Shown: one piece after another, positions 50,118 to 58,317 of the stretch
How the letters are laid out: each line of letters starts with the position of its first letter
Numbering within the stretch: position 1 is the first letter of the stretch
DNA from: an uncultured Sutterella sp.
Lineage (GTDB): Bacteria; Pseudomonadota; Gammaproteobacteria; Burkholderiales; Burkholderiaceae_F
Assembly: GCA_900544345.1 (NCBI GenBank)
Contig: UQUR01000003.1
Location: 134,915-198,914 of the forward strand
Length of the DNA: 64,000 nt
Direction of reading: 5' to 3'
Program-made: the position numbers and the translations under genes
Notes under the pieces: generated by a model
The model's input: the letters and a program-made list of their open reading frames with translations, nothing else
What the model was told of the DNA's origin: nothing
The model's database searches: none

Positions 50118-51395
50118 ATGGCTCGTCATTCATTAAAACGGTTCGCGATGCCGTTTTTACAAGCATCGTTAGTCAAGCAAATCCTGATTGGACTAATTTT
50201 GGGTGTGGTACTAGCTTACTTTTCTCCAAGTACTGCTCAGACTTGTGCTTTTTTGGGTTCATTATTTATTTCTGCTTTAAAAGCTGTAGCCCCTCTTTTG
50301 GTATTTGTTTTGGTGATGTCTGCGATTGCCAATCAAGATATTGAAACCAGAGCTCATATCAAACCGGTTTTGGTTCTTTATCTGTTAGGGACATTTGGAG
50401 CGGCTCTAGTAGCGGTGACCGCCAGTTTTTTATTTCCGACTTCGATTTTTATGACAGGTACCCAGGCGCAGGCTTCCACTCCGGGTGACTTGGTTGAGGT
50501 ATTACATAATCTTTTGTTAGGTGTTGTGGATAACCCAGTTCATGCCTTAAGCAATGGAAACTATATGGCGATTTTAGCCTGGGCCGCAGGGTTAGGGGTT
50601 GCGATGAGACATGCTTCTGATTCCTCGCGCGAATTTATGGCGGATCTATCCCGCGGTGTTGAATTTGTGGTGCGCGTCGTTATCCGCTTTGCTCCGGTCG
50701 GCATTTTCGGTTTGGTAGCTAACACAGTTGCAACAACAGGGATAGAAACACTGGCAGGTTATGTTCAAGTACTGCTCGTTTTGATTGGTAGTATGTTTTT
50801 TGTTGCTTTAATTCTTAATCCGCTTTTGGTATGGCTTTATATTCGCCGTAATCCTTATCCGTTAACCTTTGCCACATTAAGAGAGAGTGGTGTTACCGCT
50901 TTCTTTACGCGCTCTTCTGCAGCCAATATTCCCGTAAATATGGGGATGTGCCGTCGTTTGAATCTGGATAGCGGTACTTATTCGATTACTATTCCTTTAG
51001 GAGCAACGATTAATATGGCTGGTGCAGCTATCACGATTACGGTTCTCACCTTGGCTGCTGCCCATAGTCTGCACATTGAAACAAGTTTCGGGATGGCTAT
51101 TTTGTTGAGTGTTGTTGCCTCGGTTTGTGCCTGTGGAGCATCGGGTGTGCCGGGTGGCTCATTGATGTTGATTCCATTGGCTTGCGGTCTGTTTGGTATT
51201 GATAATTCCATGGCAATGCAGGTTGTAGCTGTCGGCTTCATTATTGGTGTATTGCAGGATTCGGCAGAAACGGCGCTGAATTCCTCTTCTGATGTGCTTT
51301 TTACTGCGGCAGCTTGTTTAAGAGCAGAGAGAATTGATCAAGAACGCGAACGCAGAGAACAGGAAATAAACGATCAGCTTCAAAAGAAAAACTAA
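50118..51395 (+). CDS. sstT: Serine/threonine:sodium symporter SstT
   Basis: SstT imports serine and threonine with sodium; it belongs to the dicarboxylate/amino acid:cation symporter family. The 425 residues have eight membrane helices and two hairpins, with FISALKAVAPLLVFVLVMSAI and the substrate regions TRSSAANIPVNM, SITIPLGATINMAGAAI and CACGASGVPGGSLMLIPLACG. The Ser-rich and NMxxxA motifs match SstT rather than GltP. GGGGTGATTAGGG precedes the ATG. Monocistronic. Confidence 0.95.
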   Translation: MARHSLKRFAMPFLQASLVKQILIGLILGVVLAYFSPSTAQTCAFLGSLFISALKAVAPLLVFVLVMSAIANQDIETRAHIKPVLVLYLLGTFGAALVAVTASFLFPTSIFMTGTQAQASTPGDLVEVLHNLLLGVVDNPVHALSNGNYMAILAWAAGLGVAMRHASDSSREFMADLSRGVEFVVRVVIRFAPVGIFGLVANTVATTGIETLAGYVQVLLVLIGSMFFVALILNPLLVWLYIRRNPYPLTFATLRESGVTAFFTRSSAANIPVNMGMCRRLNLDSGTYSITIPLGATINMAGAAITITVLTLAAAHSLHIETSFGMAILLSVVASVCACGASGVPGGSLMLIPLACGLFGIDNSMAMQVVAVGFIIGVLQDSAETALNSSSDVLFTAAACLRAERIDQERERREQEINDQLQKKN

Positions 51396-51414
51396 ACAGA
51401 GTTAACACAAAGAG

Positions 51415-51796
51415 AAAAAGGGGTGTTACAAAAGTACTGTTATAGGAAACAATTAAGTAACCCCCTTCTTAATTTGTTCAAAAATTTCCTACTTATGGAA
51501 AACAATAAAAAGTACGTATTCAGAATCAAACTCAGTGCATGTTACGATGAAAGAGATTTACCATGAGCTGTTTTGAAGCGATTTGAGCTTGATTGCTTAT
51601 ACAGGTAGAGAAGGAATCTAAATTGGATGCATTCTCAACTCTTTAAGTGACCTGCAATATAGGACGATTTTTTTTGCAGAACCGGACAATTCAGAAAAGA
51701 AAACTGCAATCAAAAAAGTTAAAGACTTTTATAAATACAAAACAAAAAGAGGTGTTGATTAAGCCTATGAATTAGACCTTTCTAACACCCCTTTTT
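51415..51796. repeat. Gene-free 382-base segment bounded by 14-base inverted repeats
   Basis: AAAAAGGGGTGTTA at 51415-51428 recurs inverted at 51783-51796. Between them lies no complete gene, but one frame (51621-51762) stays open for about 46 codons and ends in a lysine-rich tail (EKKTAIKKVKDFYKYKTKRG) and TAA, which looks like the remnant of a coding sequence. The right repeat doubles as the iadA terminator arm, and the left repeat forms a weaker hairpin with GTAACCCCC at about 51465. It may be a decayed mobile element, but no target-site duplication is seen. Confidence 0.45.
51744..51796 (-). terminator. Terminator of the isoaspartyl dipeptidase gene
   Basis: AAAAAGAGGTGTT (51744-51756) pairs with AACACCCCTTTTT (51784-51796) through one mismatch; on the minus strand TTTTTGTTTTG follows. 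The loop is long (27 bases). Confidence 0.7.
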
Positions 51797-51806
51797 AGCT
51801 TGAATT

Positions 51807-52946
51807 CTAGGCTTCAAAATTGGCGTGTTTCACGCTCTTGCCGCCTTTGACCCACGTTGTGCCTCGGGCAATCACGGTATCAATATCGAGCGCTTCTGTG
51901 AGAACACAAAGATTTGCCTTCATACCTACATCCAAACGGGCTTCTTTCACCCCTAAAGAGTCAGCAACGTTGGATGTCGTCATCATGAGTGCTGTTTCGA
52001 AATCGATGCCTGCCTGTACCATTTCTTTGAGCATTTGATGGTTGGCATTAACAGGAGCTGCAACAATAGCCACCATGATGCCGTTTTCAAATTTCGGCAT
52101 AGAACCGTTGCCATCAGAGCTCATTGTAATGCGAGAACGGTCAACACCGGCCTTTAAGGCGCGTTCCACACATTCGACAAACGGATAGTAATTACCGCCG
52201 CCGGAGGTAATGTCAATGACGCCGCCCTTTTTCGCAAATTCAATGGCTTGTTCAAAAAGTTTAGGTTCGCGACCCGTATGTGTTGGGGAGAAATGATGGC
52301 GGGGTAGGCCACGAGCAATGATTCGCTCGAATTGTTCGTAAGCTCCGCCGTAATCACCTAAGTGAACGTGAAGAATACCTTTTTTACCAGAAAGCATACC
52401 GCCCATGCGAACATCGGCCACCAATTTAAGCATTTCGTCATCATTGGGGAATGAGCAACGATGATCTGCCAAAGCAAGCTTCACACCAAGGACGGGTTCA
52501 ATACAGATAATGTCTTTTCTGGGATTGCCGGTAATAGTCGGAGAGGGGAATTGGTAGGAACCAGTATGCATATAAGCCGTTAGCCCCTCTTGACGCAATC
52601 CCATAACTTTTGCGTAGAGCTCTTCAGGAAACTTTGTTGTACCTTCCGTTCCCATGACACCGCAGACTGTTGTAATACCACCCAAAAGTAGTTGAGAGGG
52701 CATAACAGGCGGAACACGCGTTGCAAAACCACCTTCTCCGCCGCCCCCCGTCAGGTGGACGTGTTGGTCGAAAAAGCCCGGTGTAACAGTAGCCCCTTCT
52801 ACGTCAATGACTTTAACCTCACCCGGCAGGCGCACATTTTCCAGACTGTCTTCAATAGCGGCGATCATTTCACCGCAAATTAAGATGTCTTTCTTACCGA
52901 CAGGAGCCGGAGTGTAGACATTGGCATTTTTGATAATCGTGAACAT
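51807..52946 (-). CDS. iadA: Isoaspartyl dipeptidase
   Basis: IadA cleaves isoaspartyl (beta-linked) dipeptides, removing damaged or dietary peptides. The 379 residues begin MFTIIKNANVYTPAPVGK; AGGA lies seven bases before this ATG at 52946. The amidohydrolase metal ligands are visible: FFDQHVHL (HxH), the presumed carbamylated Lys in GVKLALADHR, His in HVHLGDYGG and HFSPTHTG, and Asp in TMSSDGNGS. The glycine-rich HLTGGGGEGG loop is typical for IadA. Monocistronic. Confidence 0.95.
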   Translation of the reverse strand: MFTIIKNANVYTPAPVGKKDILICGEMIAAIEDSLENVRLPGEVKVIDVEGATVTPGFFDQHVHLTGGGGEGGFATRVPPVMPSQLLLGGITTVCGVMGTEGTTKFPEELYAKVMGLRQEGLTAYMHTGSYQFPSPTITGNPRKDIICIEPVLGVKLALADHRCSFPNDDEMLKLVADVRMGGMLSGKKGILHVHLGDYGGAYEQFERIIARGLPRHHFSPTHTGREPKLFEQAIEFAKKGGVIDITSGGGNYYPFVECVERALKAGVDRSRITMSSDGNGSMPKFENGIMVAIVAAPVNANHQMLKEMVQAGIDFETALMMTTSNVADSLGVKEARLDVGMKANLCVLTEALDIDTVIARGTTWVKGGKSVKHANFEA

Positions 52947-53080
52947 AATCCGATCCTTTTGAAAAATCTGCACGCAACCACACCCGTTGTGTCGGAAGTT
53001 ACGTGCCTCTGGGATCAGTATAACAATTCAACCGTCTTCTTCGCCTGTATACTTCTGCGTGTTTGTCCCTAGAAAATCAT

Positions 53081-54913
53081 ATGACAGCAGAAGAAATACT
53101 CCAGCGCTATTTTGGCTACAAAGCGTTTCGCGGCTTCCAAAAATCAGTTATTGAGACTGTTTTGCAGGGGCGTGACGCTTTGGTGCTCATGCCTACAGGT
53201 GGCGGCAAGAGTATTTGTTATCAAGTGCCAGCCCTAATGAAGGATGGAGTAGCAGTCATTGTTTCACCACTCATTGCTTTGATGAAGGATCAGGTGGATA
53301 TGCTCAAAGATGTCGGTATTGCTGCTGCCGCATTGAATTCCACCTTAGACACTGAAGAGGTAAAAGAGGTCTACAGACAACTGCAATCTGGTCAATTAAA
53401 ACTGCTTTATGTGGCTCCTGAGCGTTTAATAAAACCCTACACTTTAGAGCTGTTAAAAAGTCTGCCTATTAGCCTTTTTGCTGTTGATGAAGCGCACTGT
53501 ATTTCCATTTGGGGACATGATTTCAGACCTGAATATCAAGCGCTTGACTGTCTGAAAGAATTATTTCCAAAAGTTCCTCGCATGGCTTTGACAGCTACGG
53601 CTGATGAACAGACCCGAAATGAAATAGTTGCCAGACTTTTGGATCGGCCAAGCTCTTTTATCGCGAGTTTTGATCGTCCTAATATCCGCTATAGGATGTA
53701 TGAAAAAGGAAAGGGATATTTAGACAGCATCATACAGTTTATCCTAGGAGAGCATCTTAACGAAAGTGGGATTGTGTATTGTGCCACTCGCAACAAAGCA
53801 GAGGCTGTTGCGGCCTACCTGAAAAAAAATGGAATTGATGCACTTTTTTATCACGCTGGAATGGAAAATGAAGTTCGGGAAGCTGCTCAAATGAGCTTTT
53901 TTGATCGCCCGTGTGTCATGGTAGCGACAGTTGCATTTGGAATGGGAATTGATAAACCCGATGTGCGATTCATCATTCACGTTGATATGCCGAAATCGAT
54001 CGAGAATTTTTTCCAGGAAACCGGTCGGGCAGGGCGTGACGGCAAACCTGCGGAGTCAGTCCTCTATTATGGTTTAGAAGATTTGGTACAACAAAGATTC
54101 TTTATCGATAAAAGCGATGCTGATGAGGTCTACAAACAAGTATCTTTGCATAAACTCGACAGTATGTTAGGGTTGGCCGAATCTGTGGGATGCCGGCGTA
54201 TTCAGCTTTTAGCTTACTTTGGAGAAAAATTGGATCACCCTTGCGGCAACTGTGACAATTGTGAAAATCCGCCACGAACACGAGATGCTACTGATGATGC
54301 GAGAAAACTTTTGTCTTGTATATACCGTTGCTCTAAAACCAATGGTTTAGGCTTTGGAGCTTCACATGTCATCAAAGTTCTTCGTGGTGAGGTGAACGAC
54401 TCAATTTTTGAAAAACGCCATGATGAATTAAGTACATTCGGGATCGGCCGGGATCACACCATGAAGTACTGGAGACGAATCTTACGGCAGCTCATTGCTA
54501 AGCATTATGTCAATGTCAACTATCAGGCCTATAACGTTCTCAGCGTCAATGCGCGTGCTCGGGCCCTATTGTTAGGGGAGGAAAAATTTCTGATTCGTCT
54601 TGAGGGAGATAAACGCTTATCCTCTAGAAAAGTCGTTGATCACGATGATTTGGATGACGCTGAACAGCGTTTATTTGGGAAACTTCGTCAGTGGCGCAAA
54701 TCTTATGCCAATCAAAATGCCGTAGCAGCTTATAACGTTTTTCCGGACACGACACTTATTCAAATAGCTCAACGTAAGCCTAGAAAACCCTCGCAGCTAG
54801 AAGGTATTTGTGGTATTGGTGAAAAGCGTATTGAGCGCTATGGCAGTGCGGTCTGCGAAATCGTTGGGCAATGGTATAGCGAAGAAAAAAGTAAGAGACA
54901 CGAGGACGCATGA
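53081..54913 (+). CDS. recQ: ATP-dependent DNA helicase RecQ
   Basis: RecQ unwinds recombination and repair intermediates 3' to 5'. The 610 residues from the ATG at 53081 (MTAEEILQRYFGYKAFRGFQ) have Walker A TGGGKS at about 39-44, DEAH at 136-139, motif VI FFQETGRAGRDGKP, zinc Cys residues in HPCGNCDNCENPP, a winged-helix domain and an HRDC domain (about 525-605). The aromatic loop reads CISIWGHDFRPEY, with Ile where most RecQ proteins have Gln. The stop codon overlaps a strong terminator. Confidence 0.97.
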   Translation: MTAEEILQRYFGYKAFRGFQKSVIETVLQGRDALVLMPTGGGKSICYQVPALMKDGVAVIVSPLIALMKDQVDMLKDVGIAAAALNSTLDTEEVKEVYRQLQSGQLKLLYVAPERLIKPYTLELLKSLPISLFAVDEAHCISIWGHDFRPEYQALDCLKELFPKVPRMALTATADEQTRNEIVARLLDRPSSFIASFDRPNIRYRMYEKGKGYLDSIIQFILGEHLNESGIVYCATRNKAEAVAAYLKKNGIDALFYHAGMENEVREAAQMSFFDRPCVMVATVAFGMGIDKPDVRFIIHVDMPKSIENFFQETGRAGRDGKPAESVLYYGLEDLVQQRFFIDKSDADEVYKQVSLHKLDSMLGLAESVGCRRIQLLAYFGEKLDHPCGNCDNCENPPRTRDATDDARKLLSCIYRCSKTNGLGFGASHVIKVLRGEVNDSIFEKRHDELSTFGIGRDHTMKYWRRILRQLIAKHYVNVNYQAYNVLSVNARARALLLGEEKFLIRLEGDKRLSSRKVVDHDDLDDAEQRLFGKLRQWRKSYANQNAVAAYNVFPDTTLIQIAQRKPRKPSQLEGICGIGEKRIERYGSAVCEIVGQWYSEEKSKRHEDA

Positions 54914-54950
54914 AGAATTTTGCCCGAATAGTTTCGGGCAAAATTCTTTT
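54913..54950. terminator. Shared terminator between recQ and the dehydrogenase gene
   Basis: AAGAATTTTGCCCGAA (54913-54928) and TTCGGGCAAAATTCTT (54933-54948) form a perfect 16-base stem with a four-base loop. It touches both stop codons of the convergent genes. Confidence 0.93.
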
Positions 54951-55731
54951 AGGCACGATGGATTTCAGAGTTTCTCGGTTTTTGCTTTCGATTCCCAAAA
55001 ATCTTGTCAAAGAGGGGATTGGGTAAAATTCGCAAAATTTTGGCTACCAGTCCCATTTGCCAGGGAATTGTGGCATAGCTACGACCAGCCAAAATAGCAT
55101 TAGCAGCGCGTTTAGCAAATTCATCGGGCGTCAGAATAAAAGGCATAGGATAAGGATTAACATCAGTCAGAGGTGTTTTAACAAAACCAGGACTAATGGT
55201 AGTCACTTGAATACCATACTTCTTCATCTCTACCCGCAGGCTTTCACAGTAGGTAATTACTGCAGACTTACTGGAGCAATATGCCTCAGTTCCGGGCATG
55301 CCACGGATGCCTCCAACGCTTCCGATGCCGACGAGTGTGCCGTGCTTTCTTTGCATCATCGGCTCAATGAAGGCATGAAAGGTGCTGGCCATGCCGAAAA
55401 CATTAGTCGCGTAGACCTTCTCCATCACTTCCAAATCTTCAAAGTATTGCGTTTTGACACCAACACTAATACCAGCATTAGCAATAACGATATCAGCTCC
55501 GCCCACTGTTTTATCAAACTGGCGGGCTAATTCGATCAGGCGCAGGCGATCGGTGACGTCACAGGCATAGCCGTGGTGACGATCACTATTTGGTAGTGTT
55601 TTAATTAAGTCATCCAACGCTTCCTGACGGCGTGCCATTAAGCCTAAAGTAGCTCCACGATTGGCGAATTCTCTGGCTAATGCAGCACCGATGCCGCTGG
55701 AGGCTCCTGTGATGAAAACGTTCATAGACAT
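54949..55731 (-). CDS. Short-chain dehydrogenase/reductase
   Basis: A classical SDR of 260 residues: cofactor motif TGASSGIG at about 8-15, NAG at 85-87, catalytic Ser138 and YCSSK (Tyr151, Lys155), and PGFVKTPL. The basic residues RR after strand 2 (MARRQEAL) suggest NADP(H). The C terminus has an added hydrophobic and basic stretch (PWQMGLVAKILRILPNPLFDKI) that may bind membranes, as in DltE/YqjQ-like SDRs. Substrate unknown. It lies 11 bases after the phosphohexomutase gene and may be cotranscribed. Confidence 0.9.
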   Translation of the reverse strand: MSMNVFITGASSGIGAALAREFANRGATLGLMARRQEALDDLIKTLPNSDRHHGYACDVTDRLRLIELARQFDKTVGGADIVIANAGISVGVKTQYFEDLEVMEKVYATNVFGMASTFHAFIEPMMQRKHGTLVGIGSVGGIRGMPGTEAYCSSKSAVITYCESLRVEMKKYGIQVTTISPGFVKTPLTDVNPYPMPFILTPDEFAKRAANAILAGRSYATIPWQMGLVAKILRILPNPLFDKIFGNRKQKPRNSEIHRA

Positions 55732-55742
55732 TACTTCAAGCC

Positions 55743-57122
55743 TTAAAAGGGCAAAACAATCGAGGCATCCACTTTCTTCAGAGCGTTACCGAAGCAAGTC
55801 TTAATGCGCTCCAATGCTTCAGGCGTATCACCTTCTAGACGAAGGACAACAACAGGGGTCGTATTAGAGGGGCGGGCCAAAGCAAAGCCGTCTTCCCATT
55901 CAACACGGATGCCATCAATCGTGATGATATCGGTTGCATCATCAAAACGAAGCTGTTGCTGCAGTTTCTGTACGAAACGCTTATTTTCACCTTCTGCCAT
56001 CTCAATGTGTAGTTCAGGAGTATTAACTGCTGTTGGCAATGCTTCGAGAACTGCAGAAGGATTTTCGTAACGAGATAGAATTTCAAGGATTCTGGCTCCA
56101 GCATATAAGCCGTCATCGAATCCTGGCCAACGCTTATCGTTAAAGAATAAATGGCCGCTCATTTCACCGGCAAAGGGAGCTTGAGTTTCTTTTAACTTTG
56201 CCTTAACCAGTGAGTGGCCGGTACGGCAGATGGTTGGTACGCCACCGTGCTCTTTGATCCATGGAACCAATCGGCGCGTGCATTTGACGTCATAGATAAT
56301 TGGAGCACCAGGATTATGTTTAAGAATATCGGCAGCAAAAAGCATGATCTGCCGATCTGGATAGATAATTTGTCCAGATTTGGTAACAACGCCTAAACGG
56401 TCCCCATCGCCGTCAAAAGCTAAACCTAGTTCTACGTCAGAGTTTTTTACCGTCTCAATCAAATCTGTCAAATTGGCCGGTTTAGATGGGTCGGGATGGT
56501 GATGAGGGAAATGTCCGTCAATTTCGGTATAAAGCGGAGTGACCTCACAGCCCAAGCGCTTGAAGAGTTCCATTGCCAAAGGACCGGTGACGCCGTTGCC
56601 GCAGTCAATGGCTACTTTCATTGTACGTTCGAGTTTAACGTCACCGAGGACCTTGGAGAGATAGGGGGTAAGGACATCGATTTCTTCAATTTGCCCCTTA
56701 TGCTGGGCAGTTTCAATGCCTTTTTCAATACGAGTTCGCAAAGCCTGGATGCCCTCTCCGTAAAGCGTGTCTTTTGCCATCATCATCTTCAGGCCATTGT
56801 ACTCGGGAGGGTTGTGACTACCAGTCACTGCAACGCCAGAGCCCGTTTCAGTCAAAAATGTTGCAAAGTACAAAACGGGTGTTGGAGTCATTCCGATGGA
56901 CTTCACATTGACTCCCATGTCAGTAATGCCTTCCATTAAGGCTTCGGATAGTTTGGGGCCAGAAAGTCGTCCGTCACGTCCGACGCATAAAGTATCAATA
57001 TGCTTTTCTAGAGCCAGCGCGCCTAATGCTTGGCCTACTGCGCGAGCAGCTTCTACGGTTAATGTTTTATCGACTACGCCTCGGATATCGTAGGCTTTGA
57101 AAATGGAAGGATCTATTTGCAT
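55743..57122 (-). CDS. Phosphomannomutase/phosphoglucomutase (AlgC/ManB type)
   Basis: The enzyme interconverts hexose 1- and 6-phosphates for LPS, capsule or glycogen precursors. The 459 residues start MQIDPSIFKAYDIRGVV; the phosphoserine loop is TGSHNPP (Ser102), metal site DGDGDR, sugar-binding EMSGHLFF and the phosphate-binding loop RPSNTTP. This set matches the dual-specific AlgC group better than GlmM. The SDR gene follows. Downstream glycans cannot be inferred from the window. Confidence 0.93.
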   Translation of the reverse strand: MQIDPSIFKAYDIRGVVDKTLTVEAARAVGQALGALALEKHIDTLCVGRDGRLSGPKLSEALMEGITDMGVNVKSIGMTPTPVLYFATFLTETGSGVAVTGSHNPPEYNGLKMMMAKDTLYGEGIQALRTRIEKGIETAQHKGQIEEIDVLTPYLSKVLGDVKLERTMKVAIDCGNGVTGPLAMELFKRLGCEVTPLYTEIDGHFPHHHPDPSKPANLTDLIETVKNSDVELGLAFDGDGDRLGVVTKSGQIIYPDRQIMLFAADILKHNPGAPIIYDVKCTRRLVPWIKEHGGVPTICRTGHSLVKAKLKETQAPFAGEMSGHLFFNDKRWPGFDDGLYAGARILEILSRYENPSAVLEALPTAVNTPELHIEMAEGENKRFVQKLQQQLRFDDATDIITIDGIRVEWEDGFALARPSNTTPVVVLRLEGDTPEALERIKTCFGNALKKVDASIVLPF

Positions 57123-57142
57123 GATAGTGTGCCTAGTTATTG

Positions 57143-57766
57143 CTATTGACGTTGTTGACGCTCGCGCTCAATAAGCCAATCGAGAACTTTTATCGTTTTT
57201 TGTCTCGATCCTGCCATGTGCGGGGCCGTTAAATACTTGCCAGCCACTGCAATGTAGGGTGTGGCGTCTAACTGGTAATTTTGCCAGGCTTGCAGGGCCT
57301 GTTGTGTATGCATAGTCACGGCAAATGAGCTATATGCCGCATTCCATTGCTTCAGATCAACATTGTGATCGAAGAGCCAATTTTGCAGATCGGCTTCACT
57401 TGTAATCTTGCCACTCAAAATGTCTTGCCAAAAAACAGGATGCAAATCCGATACTCGATTGAGCGCTTCAAATGTGTAGTAAATACGTGATAGAAATTGA
57501 GTTGCCGGCTCCCAAGCAACAGGGACCCGCCGAACAATGACATCAGCGGGTTGTTCCTTTATCCATTCTTCCAGCATTGGCGCAAGTCTTTGACAATGTC
57601 CGCAGGTATAAGCGAAAAAATCTACCACTTCGATGGATTCTTCAGAGGTAGCAACAGAGGGTGAGACAACTCGGTAATCTTTTCCTTCAACGGCTTGGAA
57701 TGCCGTGGCCTGCATGGCTACAAGAGCCATTGCAAGGGCCGCGATAGATTTCGAAAGTAACTTCAT
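57143..57766 (-). CDS. dsbA: Thiol:disulphide interchange protein DsbA
   Basis: DsbA oxidises cysteine pairs of periplasmic proteins. The 207 residues have a signal peptide (SIAALAMALVAMQATAFQA), the redox motif CGHC at about 55-58 within VVDFFAYTCGHCQRLAP, a helical insert, and the cis-Pro loop in LDATPYIAVAGKYLT. Its start codon overlaps the stop of the SPOR gene (ATGA), a common Betaproteobacterial arrangement. DsbB is not in the window. Confidence 0.94.
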   Translation of the reverse strand: MKLLSKSIAALAMALVAMQATAFQAVEGKDYRVVSPSVATSEESIEVVDFFAYTCGHCQRLAPMLEEWIKEQPADVIVRRVPVAWEPATQFLSRIYYTFEALNRVSDLHPVFWQDILSGKITSEADLQNWLFDHNVDLKQWNAAYSSFAVTMHTQQALQAWQNYQLDATPYIAVAGKYLTAPHMAGSRQKTIKVLDWLIERERQQRQ

Positions 57767-58308
57767 TTATTTTTAATTACCATAGCATCAAAGCCGTTTG
57801 ATGTCAGGCGTTGCTGTAACTCATTGGCTTCCCGGGCAGTATCAAAGGGACCTAAAAACACCCGATAAAGAGTAACGCCGGCATCGGTTGATTTCACAAC
57901 ATCGGCTTCCAAGGCAATGAAGGCTAATTCAGTTCGAATTTTTTCAGCATCTTTTTCATTGCGGAAAGCGCCGGCTTGGATGCTGTAACTTTCACCTGTT
58001 GACATTTCAGCTGCATTGGCTGGTTCTTGAGCTCGCTCATGGGCCGTCGGAGCTTGAACAGTTTTAATGGCTGACAACGCATCATCGGCCGGTGTGCCGC
58101 GAGTTCCTGCATCATATAATGCTGCGTTGGGATCTTTGCCGTCCAATGCTGCAGCATCTACGGGAGTGGACTGCTTTTGTACTTTTTCTACGAAAGGTAT
58201 AGGAGCGTTAGTTACAAAAAGAGCAACAGCTGCGCTGCCGATGCAACCAATCATGATGCCGACCATGGCACCAGTCCAAAAAGAGCCGTTTTTTGGGGAG
58301 TATGGCAT
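57763..58308 (-). CDS. SPOR domain cell-envelope protein
   Basis: The 181 residues have one N-terminal membrane helix (MVGIMIGCIGSAAVALFV), a polar linker of about 75 residues, and a C-terminal SPOR domain (about 108-180: SYSIQAGAFRNEKDAEKIRTEL, LYRVFLGPFDTAREANELQQRL). SPOR domains bind denuded glycan strands at septa. The gene is between argS (9 bases) and dsbA (overlap) on one strand, a typical Betaproteobacterial order. Likely a FtsN-like division accessory protein, but the specific role is unknown. Confidence 0.9.
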   Translation of the reverse strand: MPYSPKNGSFWTGAMVGIMIGCIGSAAVALFVTNAPIPFVEKVQKQSTPVDAAALDGKDPNAALYDAGTRGTPADDALSAIKTVQAPTAHERAQEPANAAEMSTGESYSIQAGAFRNEKDAEKIRTELAFIALEADVVKSTDAGVTLYRVFLGPFDTAREANELQQRLTSNGFDAMVIKNK

Positions 58309-58317
58309 CTGAAGTCC

